NCBI GenBank assembly: GCA_040220135.1
Contig: JAVJTT010000013.1
Span: 310,001 to 374,000, forward strand
DNA length: 64,000 nt
Source of the DNA: CAJXMH01 sp040220135
GTDB taxonomy: Bacteria > Bacteroidota > Bacteroidia > Flavobacteriales_E > Vicingaceae
Direction of reading: 5' to 3'
The notes beneath the pieces were generated by a model. That model was not told the DNA's origin. It searched no databases and saw only the letters and a program-made list of their open reading frames with translations. Below are positions 53,076 to 61,249 of this stretch, one piece after another. Every line of letters starts with the position of its first letter. Position 1 is the stretch's first letter. A program made the translations under genes and the position numbers.

Positions 53076-53699
53076 CTATGGTAATAAAAGCGGTCCAAAT
53101 TTGATTAACCATAGGGAATAGCCCAAGAAGCCCCCAAGTATTCCGCCTAAAAGAAAGCTGCTGCGCAAGTTTCGAGGAATAAATTTAAAAAGCACAAGCA
53201 TGCTAATAATAAAGCTGATGCATGCGCTTGCAATCGAAATTGAACCCAAGGGCCACTTTAAGCTTTCTGCTAGCTTGGTTTCATCATTCCCAAAGGTCAA
53301 AGGTTGATCAAAAAAAAGGAATTCACCAAATCCAACTACCGGATTCATCAATTGGCGTAAACAGAATAAAGCAAGAAAAACAGCGATCCAATCTAAAAGC
53401 TGAAACTTTCTTTTCCCCATTTTAAACTCACGATAAAGCAAAAAACTAAAACCCAAGAAGGAAGTGATTAAGGTTTGTGCCGGTCCGCCAAGGCTAATCC
53501 AAAAGGCATTGGAAGGCTTCAATTGATAGGAAGAGTCTCCATACCAATTCATAGAACCATAATGTAATTGGGTATCATAGCCTAGAAATTGGGCTACTGA
53601 AATATGTCCCAATTCATGACTTAAAGTGCCAACTACAGTAAAAGCAATAAACACTAACAGGATGGTAAAGGAAAACTTAAGTTTTAGGGCCAAAGTCAA
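53076..53699 (-). CDS. M50-type membrane metalloprotease
   Basis: A 207-residue integral membrane protein with the zinc motif SHELGHISVAQFLGY near the end of the first helix and SLGGPAQTLITSFLGF in the next, as in site-2-protease-related M50 peptidases; four or five helices in all. The usual second-metal-ligand NPDG motif is replaced by a weak MNPVVGFGEF stretch. The start is not an ATG: TTG at 53699 (or 53693) inside the patatin 3' end, overlapping by 23 nt. Target unknown. Confidence 0.75.
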   Translation of the reverse strand: MTLALKLKFSFTILLVFIAFTVVGTLSHELGHISVAQFLGYDTQLHYGSMNWYGDSSYQLKPSNAFWISLGGPAQTLITSFLGFSFLLYREFKMGKRKFQLLDWIAVFLALFCLRQLMNPVVGFGEFLFFDQPLTFGNDETKLAESLKWPLGSISIASACISFIISMLVLFKFIPRNLRSSFLLGGILGGFLGYSLWLIKFGPLLLP

Positions 53700-54714
53700 T
53701 GAGCTTTTCTACGATATCATCTAATTCAGTATCTACGGCTGTTTGGGAAACATAGCTTAAACCGTCTTCTTTTAGTTTCAGTAGATTCTCTTTTGAGGCA
53801 TCATCCATTTCAGCATTGGCAGTCAAAACTTGCGGATCAAGTCGATGATAGTCTCTTTTGTGATCATCTGTTAGGGTGTCGTAAATCCGTTTTAAGTGAT
53901 AATCTACCGTTTGTGAATTGCCACTCATCATGATTTCTAAAACCGGTTTGATCCATTGGATCATTCCCCAATCCTTGGCTTTTTCATAGTTATACTTCTT
54001 AGCCTTGCTTCCGGTACTCACTGAAACGATCATCATGTCTTCGGCCGTTGGCGCTTCTTTCTCGATCCCTTCAAAATGCATGTTTCGAACCTCAGAGTAG
54101 GCCGCAAGTGCAGGGTTATTGATAAATACCCCACCGTCAACTAAGGCATAATCAGTACCAATTCCATTTTCCACCAGAGCGGCTTCAAAATAAGTTGGTG
54201 CGGCTGAAGTAGAGCGTGCTACATCTCTGACTTTAAAATCATAAATATCATTATTTGCTCTCGCTTGTTTGAAGAAATGTGGTTTTCCATTGGCAATGTC
54301 GTAAGAAGAAATAATGCAAGGCTTTAACAGTTCACTTAGTTTAGTATCGCCAAATGTTTCTTTTAGTGCTTTTTCTAAGGCTTTGGCCGAGTATTTTTCA
54401 TCGGTTACGCCATCACCACTTTTTATTCGCTGCCAGGTATTTCGGTCAAAAATGCTGCTTCCTTTTTCCATGTAAAAGTTTAAGGCATCATGGGCTGAGT
54501 ATTTAGGTTGCCCATCTTCGTTGGGGCAGAGATAGCACAGACTTAAAATGCCTCCTGTACTGGTACCGGCCATAAAGTCAAAATAGTCGGCCAGTTTTAA
54601 GTTGGGGTCTTGACTTTTTGCCTGCAATTTGTCTTCTAGACGTTTTAAAACTTCGCCTGCGAGCACCCCACGGATTCCACCTCCGTCGATGCTCAGGATT
54701 CTTACTTTTCTCAT
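53677..54714 (-). CDS. Patatin-like phospholipase
   Basis: A 345-residue patatin-family lipid acyl hydrolase with a Ser-Asp dyad. Seen: oxyanion loop RILSIDGGGIRGVLAGEVL, nucleophile elbow FMAGTSTGGILSL (GxSxG) and the Asp in YALVDGGVFINNPA. ATG at 54714 is chosen over an in-frame TTG at 54747. It is preceded by alkD (gap about 50 nt) and overlapped by the M50 gene. No cyclic-nucleotide synthase is adjacent, so a CBASS effector role is not supported. Confidence 0.88.
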   Translation of the reverse strand: MRKVRILSIDGGGIRGVLAGEVLKRLEDKLQAKSQDPNLKLADYFDFMAGTSTGGILSLCYLCPNEDGQPKYSAHDALNFYMEKGSSIFDRNTWQRIKSGDGVTDEKYSAKALEKALKETFGDTKLSELLKPCIISSYDIANGKPHFFKQARANNDIYDFKVRDVARSTSAAPTYFEAALVENGIGTDYALVDGGVFINNPALAAYSEVRNMHFEGIEKEAPTAEDMMIVSVSTGSKAKKYNYEKAKDWGMIQWIKPVLEIMMSGNSQTVDYHLKRIYDTLTDDHKRDYHRLDPQVLTANAEMDDASKENLLKLKEDGLSYVSQTAVDTELDDIVEKLIDFGPKT

Positions 54715-54765
54715 CTGCTTGGTTTTGTTTGTTTTTCCTTTAACCAAAGCTAGTGAATTAATTAG

Positions 54766-55467
54766 TTAATGCAAGCGGTAAAGATTTCGTGGATAGTCAG
54801 CAATGCGCGTTTTAGGGTTTTCTAATTCGCTTAAGGTGTTTTTTGCATCCCATTGAGCACTTTTTGAGTCGAGTAGTAAAAGCTTTTTTGCGACTTCAAT
54901 GGCTTCTTCTTTAAGCTCTTGATTGCGTTTACCTAATGAACGAAGCGCCCAATTAACCGCCTTTTTTACATAAAGTCGCTCGTCTGAGGCAGCTTCATAT
55001 ATAATTTTAAAATAGTGAGTAAAAGCCTTGTTGTCAGACTTTTTATCTGCTAAGGTAAGTCCGGCTAAAGTCGCAAAAGCTGCGCGTTTTTCAAATTCTG
55101 CTTCTCGATGACTCCAATTGTAAATGAGTTCTTCAGCCAGTGTAGAATGTGCAAATAACTTCATGCTGTACGTATCGCAGATTTCCCAGTTTTCTAACTG
55201 TTTAACAAACTCTTCTGCTTGATTTTTAGTTAACATTTTGGGAGGGTACAATTTGGAACAGAGTAAGCGAGCTTCATGGATATCACTTTCAAATAAGGCT
55301 AAAGCGAGGGTTTCATTTTTGCGAACGCCTTTTATGATTTCATTCAGTTGCTTTTGGGTTAATCCTAAGGCTTGGTTTGCTTGAATGCCAAACTTCTTCT
55401 TTCGTTTTTCAACTAAGTCGTAATTCGCATTTGACTTAATTTTGTTTAGGATTTCTTTTGCTTCCAT
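54766..55467 (-). CDS. DNA alkylation repair protein, AlkD-like
   Basis: A 233-residue all-helical HEAT-like repeat protein of the AlkD family, which removes alkylated bases without base flipping. Features: KKKFGIQANQALGLTQKQLN at the N-terminus, LENWEICDTYSMKLF with the conserved Trp/Asp, EFEKRAAFATLAGLTLADKK and VKKAVNWALRSLGKRN. The start overlaps the end of tag by 22 nt, giving two coupled alkylbase repair genes. Confidence 0.9.
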   Translation of the reverse strand: MEAKEILNKIKSNANYDLVEKRKKKFGIQANQALGLTQKQLNEIIKGVRKNETLALALFESDIHEARLLCSKLYPPKMLTKNQAEEFVKQLENWEICDTYSMKLFAHSTLAEELIYNWSHREAEFEKRAAFATLAGLTLADKKSDNKAFTHYFKIIYEAASDERLYVKKAVNWALRSLGKRNQELKEEAIEVAKKLLLLDSKSAQWDAKNTLSELENPKTRIADYPRNLYRLH

Positions 55468-55994
55468 CTAGGGTTGTGTTTAAGTACCTTGGTATAGATA
55501 GGGCATTTTTCTTGATGAGCGCCTTGCAAATACCCGCAGCTCATGAGAAATTCATTGCAGATTTCTCCTCCGGTAAACTTAAAATGTTTTTTGAAAAGTT
55601 TGACCCACGCTTTTAACGCTAGAGGGTGATGTTTGTCAAGCCAAGCCTTGAAGGAGCCAAATTCTTTTTGCAAGTTAAGAATGGCATTGGCATTATAAAT
55701 AGCTGCATTTACTTTCAGTTTGTTGCGAATGATGCCTGCATTTTGCAAAAGCCTTTCTCGATCTACTTCACGATAGTTGGCTACTTTCTCTATTTCAAAA
55801 TTGCCGTAAGCTTTTCTAAAGTTTTCTTCTTTTTTTAAGATGGTGAGCCAACTCAGGCCGGCTTGGTTAATTTCTAAAACCAACCTCCCAAATAACTCAT
55901 TATCATCTTCAATGGGAAAGCCATAAGCCTGATCATGGTATTTTTTATGCAAGGGGTGAGCATCGGCTTGTTGAACGTATTGGCAGTAAGACAT
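55446..55994 (-). CDS. tag: DNA-3-methyladenine glycosylase I
   Basis: Tag excises 3-methyladenine in base excision repair. The 182-residue protein shows ADAHPLHKKYHDQAYGFPIE (zinc-site His), LFGRLVLEINQAGLSWLTIL, NAGIIRNKLKVNAAIYNA and the C-terminal LMSCGYLQGAHQEKCP with His and Cys ligands. It is the first gene of a tag-alkD-patatin-M50 series, divergent from queA (54 nt between starts). Confidence 0.94.
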   Translation of the reverse strand: MSYCQYVQQADAHPLHKKYHDQAYGFPIEDDNELFGRLVLEINQAGLSWLTILKKEENFRKAYGNFEIEKVANYREVDRERLLQNAGIIRNKLKVNAAIYNANAILNLQKEFGSFKAWLDKHHPLALKAWVKLFKKHFKFTGGEICNEFLMSCGYLQGAHQEKCPIYTKVLKHNPRWKQKKS

Positions 55995-56035
55995 GAGTTC
56001 TAATTAAGGGGATAGAAAAGTACTGAAATCAACCT

Positions 56036-56043
56036 TATTTTTG
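56036..56043 (+). promoter_or_regulatory. -7 element (TATTTTTG) for queA
   Basis: An exact TAnnTTTG match 5 nt before the queA ATG, predicting a leaderless mRNA. No clear -33 TTG. Confidence 0.55.
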
Positions 56044-56048
56044 CGCTC

Positions 56049-57239
56049 ATGGAGCGTGAAGATTTAGCCAGTAAAGACTTTAGTTATGAATTACCGGATA
56101 GCCGTATTGCTAAATTTCCTTTAGCAAATAGAAATCAGTCAAAACTTTTGACTTACAAGGCGGGTAAAATAGGAGAGGACCATTTTTTTAATTTAGAAAA
56201 GCATTTACCGAAAGATTCTGTTTTAGTGTTTAATAATACGAAGGTTTTAGCGGCCCGTTTGCAATTCAAAAAACTTACTGGAGCTAGAATCGAAGTCTTC
56301 TGCCTCGAGCCTTTTCAAACGACGGTAGAACAAGCGCTAAGCGCAACTGAATCCTGTTTGTGGGAATGTATGGTTGGCAATTTAAAACGCTTTAAGGATA
56401 AGGATGTCATTGAGCTGGAAATTGCTGGAACAACCTTAAAGGCGAATATTTATGAACGAAAGGAACAAGCAGTAATCATTCGTTTTGAATGGGAAGGAGG
56501 GCAAGCTTTTTCAAGCATTTTGGAAGAAGCCGGAGAAGTGCCCTTGCCGCCTTATTTAAATCGGAAGGCTGAGCAGCAAGATAGAAAGACCTACCAAACG
56601 GTTTACGCTAAAGAAGAAGGAGCAGTTGCTGCTCCCACTGCTGGACTTCATTTTGTGCCTGAGCAGCTAGTTGAATTAAAAGATCAAGGTCATCAGCTTG
56701 CTTATTTGACTTTATATGTGGGTGCGGGAACTTTTCGTCCGTTGAAAAGTGAAAAGTTGACTGAACACCAAATGCACCAAGAGCGCATTGTAATTAGCAA
56801 ACAAACCATTAAGCAGTTGGCCGATAAAAAAGGCAAAATTATTTCCATAGGGACGACAAGTCTACGCTCTTTAGAAAGCTTGTACTGGTTAGCAGTGAAA
56901 CGAAAAAATAGTGGAAATGATTCAGAAAACTTTGTTAATCAAGAGGATGCCTATCAACTACCCACAGAATTAAGTTGGCATAAGGCCTGCGAGCTCTTAG
57001 TAGAGCAATTAGAAGTAATAGGAGAAGAGGTACTTGATTTTCATTCAGCCCTTTTTATTATGCCCGGCTATCAATGGCAAGCAATCGACGGTTTAATCAC
57101 TAACTTTCATCAGCCCCAAAGTACGCTGTTGGCCTTGGTGGCCGCTTGGATTGGCGAAGACTGGAGAAAAGTCTACGATCATGCCTTGGAAAATAACTTC
57201 CGCTTTTTGAGTTATGGAGATAGTTCGCTATTGTTATAA
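56049..57239 (+). CDS. queA: S-adenosylmethionine:tRNA ribosyltransferase-isomerase
   Basis: QueA transfers the ribosyl of SAM to preQ1-modified tRNA, giving epoxyqueuosine. The 396-residue protein shows FSYELPDSRIAKFPL, VFNNTKVLAARL, GEVPLPPYLNR, YQTVYAKEEGAVAAPTAGLH, LYVGAGTFRPLKSE and TNFHQPQSTLLALVAAWIG, all diagnostic. Slightly longer than the E. coli enzyme (356 aa) because of an insert near residues 85-105 and another around 290-310. No other queuosine genes are in the window. Confidence 0.96.
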   Translation: MEREDLASKDFSYELPDSRIAKFPLANRNQSKLLTYKAGKIGEDHFFNLEKHLPKDSVLVFNNTKVLAARLQFKKLTGARIEVFCLEPFQTTVEQALSATESCLWECMVGNLKRFKDKDVIELEIAGTTLKANIYERKEQAVIIRFEWEGGQAFSSILEEAGEVPLPPYLNRKAEQQDRKTYQTVYAKEEGAVAAPTAGLHFVPEQLVELKDQGHQLAYLTLYVGAGTFRPLKSEKLTEHQMHQERIVISKQTIKQLADKKGKIISIGTTSLRSLESLYWLAVKRKNSGNDSENFVNQEDAYQLPTELSWHKACELLVEQLEVIGEEVLDFHSALFIMPGYQWQAIDGLITNFHQPQSTLLALVAAWIGEDWRKVYDHALENNFRFLSYGDSSLLL

Positions 57240-57275
57240 CTCTTTCAAAATGATAAACAATAACTTAAAAGCAAA

Positions 57276-60200
57276 TTAGCGCATAATTATAAAACGTTCC
57301 ACTTTAGAGGCGTTGTTGTCGGTTAATCTCAAAAAGTAAGTTCCTTCAGGGTATTGACTTAGTTCAATATAATTTTGGTGCGATCGAAATTCTCTGATAA
57401 GTCGACCATTAGAGTCAAAAAGTTGAATGTGGTCTAAAACTATATCTCCACATTCTAGTATAAGTCTATTCCTAACAGGGTTTGGAAAAAAGTTAATCTT
57501 CGATAGTGTTTTCGGCTTTTCTTCTAAGCTCACAGAGGTAACCACACATGCTGAGGTGTCAATGCATCCATTTACATTCACTTCTACCGCATAAGCCCCG
57601 TTTTCTTGGATTACAAATGATTGATTGGTATCGTTTTCTATCGGCTGATAGAATGCATTGCAGTCTAACCACTGGTATTTGGCACCACTAGCATTGGCGT
57701 AAATCGTGTTATTGTTAATGTAGGTGGTAACATCAGGTAAAATGGTAAGGTCTAACACAACGGCACTATCGCAACCATTCGGGGTGGGGTAAATCACTTT
57801 TGGGGTGTCTGTACTAGTAGTATAGGTTTGTCCATTAATCCAAGTAAAGCGTCTACAAGCAAATTCTGTTTGTGTGGAGGTTATTCCTTCGTATTTTAAG
57901 TTTAGGTTAATAATGCTATCGCAGCCTTGAGAATTAGTAAGCGTAATAGTGGGAGTTGTGGTACTGTTGACATAAGTTTTGCCATCTCGCCAAGTGTAGG
58001 CAGTACAAGAGGTGTCATATTCAGTAGAGAAGGTAGGACCCAATATGGTGAGGTCTAAGTTGACAATTGAATCACAGCCTTTGGAATTGGTTAGGATAGT
58101 AGTGGGACTTGTTGTACTTGTCGTGTAGGTGTTACCATCTAACCAAGTCAAGGACTCACACTCCGTGTGGAAATCCGTACCGTAAGTTGGCCCTAAAATG
58201 GTTAAATCTAATTGAACAATGGAGTCACAACCGAATTGGTCTGTCAAGCTGAAAGTAGGTGTATTGGTATTGTTCGTGTAGGTGTTTCCATCAATCCAAG
58301 TGTAAGTTTCGCAAGCTTCAATTGTGTCTTGATAGGTATCCGGCAGGCAAGTACCTAAGCGCCATAGTTCGTTTCCATAAATAGGACTCTGAGCCACAAA
58401 GACCAATGAACTGTCTAATTTAATCAACTGCCTTGGATTGCTGCTGGTTCCCTTTAATAGGTCTGCACGGATAACGGTGCCGGAAGGGGTTCCATCGGTT
58501 TTCCAAAGTTCTCTGCCATGAGTTTGATCTTTAGCAACAAAAAATAAAGTGTCATCAACTACAACAAAGTCTTGTGGATCACTACTTTCAAGACCAGGCA
58601 CATTAGCGCATATGTCCTTGAGTAGTTGTGTGCCACCAGGGGTTCCATCGCTTTCCCATAGCTCGGTTCCTTCATTAAGAGAATTGGCAGTGAAGAAGAG
58701 CTTATTACGATATACGGTCAAATTTTCTATGTAGCTATTACCTGTAGAACCGGGGTAAATATCCTTCACTAGAACCGTTCCACCGTCAGTTCCATCTGTC
58801 TTCCAAAGCTCTTTTCCATTGGCGTTATCCTCTCCAACAAAATAGATTTCCCCTTGAAATTCGACAGGTTGATAAAAGAGCTCAGTTTTTGAAGTAACAA
58901 AAGCAGTTCCTGAAGGTGTTCCATCGGTTTTCCATATACCCATTGGGGTACTAGCGGTTCTTGCAGCGAAGTAGAATTCATTGTTAAAAGTAATTCCTTG
59001 CAAATAAGTTGCCGCAATAAAGTCATTCAGATTTAGCTTATTAGTTCCCGTGTTTGTTCCGTCGGAGACCCAAATATCCCTGTTGCCATTAGGGTTGTTG
59101 GCATAGAATATTACCTTGTTTCCAAATTTGTGAAAAGAGTTGGCAGTAATGAAACCTCCTGCACTGGGATACAATTCTTTTACTTGTCTTGTGCCGGTTT
59201 GGGTGCCATCGGTAACATACAGCAAGTCAGTTCTGCCAGAGGAGTTGGATTGAGCTTCATAGAAATAGAGGTTGTTGGCGCTACTTCCTTTGGTAAAACC
59301 AAGGTTTCCTGATTGAATGGTAAAAGCAAGAGAAGTGCCGGATAAGGTGCCATCAGAAGAGTATAAGGTATCACGATTTCCAAAATAGAGTGTATTGCCT
59401 AAGCTGAATGAAATGTTGCTTTCAATATCAGAAAGCTTAACGGTTGCTTTATTCGTTCCGTCTGTTACCCACATTTTATCAGCCTGCTTAAAAGCGGCAT
59501 ATTGACCAAAAGTAAACTCAATAGTTGGGTTACTACTTTCAGGCAGATTAGGGGCAAAATCTTTCACTAAAATGGTACCGGCTGAGCTGCCATCTGTTTT
59601 CCACAACTCCTCTCCTGTTTTTGCTTCATTGGCGATCATGATTAGTTCGCCATTAGCTTCTTCGCTTTCTAGCATCACCATTGAATTTACAAGAACAGGC
59701 ATTGACTGATTTTTATCAACTTTGTAAAGCTTGGAGGTTATGCTATCTCCGACTAAACTAGCGGCGCTAAAAAAAAGCTCATTATTGTAGTCAACCATAT
59801 AGTAACTTCTTGGAGCTGTAGGGTTGCCAAAGCCGCTTGGAAATATTAGATTATTAGACACTTTAGCAGTTCCGGATGCAGTGCCATCTGTTCTCCACAA
59901 TTTCTGACTATCTCTGTAGTAAAGCATTTGGTTGGAGGGTGTAAAGAAGTCCGGTTCATTTTCTGAAAAATTTGAATTGATTGCAGCTACCGAATTCGTG
60001 AGATTGGTAATTGAGGTAGTTCCGCTTGAAGTGCCATCGGTCTTCCATAACTGAGTGCTACTTTGATCGTTTACAAGAAAACAGACCTCTCCATTTGGCA
60101 GTGCCTTAAAATAATTCGGTACCATATAATAGCCGTTTGGGTCGATAACAGGACCAGGGAAGGTCTTGATTAATTGTGTTCCATTGCTTGATCCATTTGA

Positions 60201-60980
60201 AGTCCATAGTTGCAATTGATTACTGCTAGCAGACTCTGCACCTAAATAGAGCTTACCACCACTTGACTGCATGGTTTTAACAGCGGAAGATGAAAAACTA
60301 TACTTCAATTGTGTACCGGATGTCGTACCGTCTGTTTCCCACAGTTTATCTCTACCTTCAACAAAATAGACTTTGTTATTATGCTTAGTAAAATGTTTTA
60401 CCAAGTTAGAGCCTCCTGAGTTGATATCTTTTAAAAATGAAATTCCGTTTACAGCGTCTGCAACATAAAGCTTGTATTCAGGGCCACCCACTTGAAAGAT
60501 ACTTAGAAACAGGATTAATTTATTACCAACTGAGATCGTATTTGATACGCTACCGGGTAATTCATCAATTAAGACAGTACCCGCAGTGCTTCCATCGGTT
60601 GACCATAGTTTTTCTTGAAAAGACTTGTCCCTAGCAATGAAAAAAACTTTGTTTCCAACTTTAGTGAAGTTTTTAGGGTTACTTCCGGCAGCAAAGTTTC
60701 CTTGTTGAGTGTTTAGTATAGTATCATTTATATCTTTTAATACGTAAGTTCCACTCTCGGTACCGTCTGTAATCCATGGCTCAATTCCTAAAAGGCTATC
60801 TCTGGTAGTGAATAAAACCTTACCGTTAATTTCAATTAGATCTTTTCTATATTGAGATGCACTTAGTCCCGATTGAACAATTTCTCCCTTGGAAAGGTCT
60901 TTGATCACTTTCAAGGATTTTTGGGAAAAGGTGTGAAATGTAATTGAAACAAGAAAAAGGGTAATTAAGGTAGACTTCAT
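57276..60980 (-). CDS. T9SS-secreted ELWxxDGT-repeat protein (1234 aa)
   Basis: The signal peptide is MKSTLITLFLVSITFHTFSQ. Residues about 40-870 hold roughly fifteen ELWxTDGTxxGT units (e.g. ELWKTDGTPSGT), each ending a blade-like beta segment, so a beta-propeller-type fold is likely. Residues about 877-1082 are four tandem repeats of about 52 residues with the pattern C-x-x-x-T-W-x-D-G-x-T-Y ... G-C-D-S-I-V-x-L-D-L-T-I. An Ig-like segment (NGAYAVEVNVNGCIDTSACV) and a T9SS sorting tail with FFPNP finish the protein. Exported to the surface or medium; ligand unknown. Confidence 0.9.
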   Translation of the reverse strand: MKSTLITLFLVSITFHTFSQKSLKVIKDLSKGEIVQSGLSASQYRKDLIEINGKVLFTTRDSLLGIEPWITDGTESGTYVLKDINDTILNTQQGNFAAGSNPKNFTKVGNKVFFIARDKSFQEKLWSTDGSTAGTVLIDELPGSVSNTISVGNKLILFLSIFQVGGPEYKLYVADAVNGISFLKDINSGGSNLVKHFTKHNNKVYFVEGRDKLWETDGTTSGTQLKYSFSSSAVKTMQSSGGKLYLGAESASSNQLQLWTSNGSSNGTQLIKTFPGPVIDPNGYYMVPNYFKALPNGEVCFLVNDQSSTQLWKTDGTSSGTTSITNLTNSVAAINSNFSENEPDFFTPSNQMLYYRDSQKLWRTDGTASGTAKVSNNLIFPSGFGNPTAPRSYYMVDYNNELFFSAASLVGDSITSKLYKVDKNQSMPVLVNSMVMLESEEANGELIMIANEAKTGEELWKTDGSSAGTILVKDFAPNLPESSNPTIEFTFGQYAAFKQADKMWVTDGTNKATVKLSDIESNISFSLGNTLYFGNRDTLYSSDGTLSGTSLAFTIQSGNLGFTKGSSANNLYFYEAQSNSSGRTDLLYVTDGTQTGTRQVKELYPSAGGFITANSFHKFGNKVIFYANNPNGNRDIWVSDGTNTGTNKLNLNDFIAATYLQGITFNNEFYFAARTASTPMGIWKTDGTPSGTAFVTSKTELFYQPVEFQGEIYFVGEDNANGKELWKTDGTDGGTVLVKDIYPGSTGNSYIENLTVYRNKLFFTANSLNEGTELWESDGTPGGTQLLKDICANVPGLESSDPQDFVVVDDTLFFVAKDQTHGRELWKTDGTPSGTVIRADLLKGTSSNPRQLIKLDSSLVFVAQSPIYGNELWRLGTCLPDTYQDTIEACETYTWIDGNTYTNNTNTPTFSLTDQFGCDSIVQLDLTILGPTYGTDFHTECESLTWLDGNTYTTSTTSPTTILTNSKGCDSIVNLDLTILGPTFSTEYDTSCTAYTWRDGKTYVNSTTTPTITLTNSQGCDSIINLNLKYEGITSTQTEFACRRFTWINGQTYTTSTDTPKVIYPTPNGCDSAVVLDLTILPDVTTYINNNTIYANASGAKYQWLDCNAFYQPIENDTNQSFVIQENGAYAVEVNVNGCIDTSACVVTSVSLEEKPKTLSKINFFPNPVRNRLILECGDIVLDHIQLFDSNGRLIREFRSHQNYIELSQYPEGTYFLRLTDNNASKVERFIIMR

Positions 60981-61217
60981 AATTGGTTGAATTAAAGCGA
61001 ATTTTCAAGATATCTATTTTTTGTCAACTTTAAAAGTCAAGTAAAGTTGAATCACAAGGATTTGGGTTTTTGGTTCAAATTCAAACCTAGAAAAACAAAG
61101 CATTTATTCCAATACTTAATTTTAAGTATATTTTCTTCAATAAATTTTTACATAATACAGCTTTTACCTTATCCTAAATACGAATAATACCTTAGAAGAT
61201 AGGGTCTTGATAGGCAG

Positions 61218-61225
61218 TAGTTTTG
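61218..61225 (+). promoter_or_regulatory. -7 element (TAGTTTTG) for the Asp-box protein gene
   Basis: An exact TAnnTTTG match that directly abuts the ATG at 61226 and lies 24 nt before the ATG at 61250, which favours the latter start. Confidence 0.45.
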
Positions 61226-61249
61226 ATGAAATCTTTAAACTCTATCAAA

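Noticed and set aside
53677..54714. Patatin as the effector (CapV-like) of a CBASS defence system
   Set aside because: No CD-NTase, Cap2/Cap3 or other defence gene is adjacent; the neighbours are DNA glycosylases and an M50 protease.
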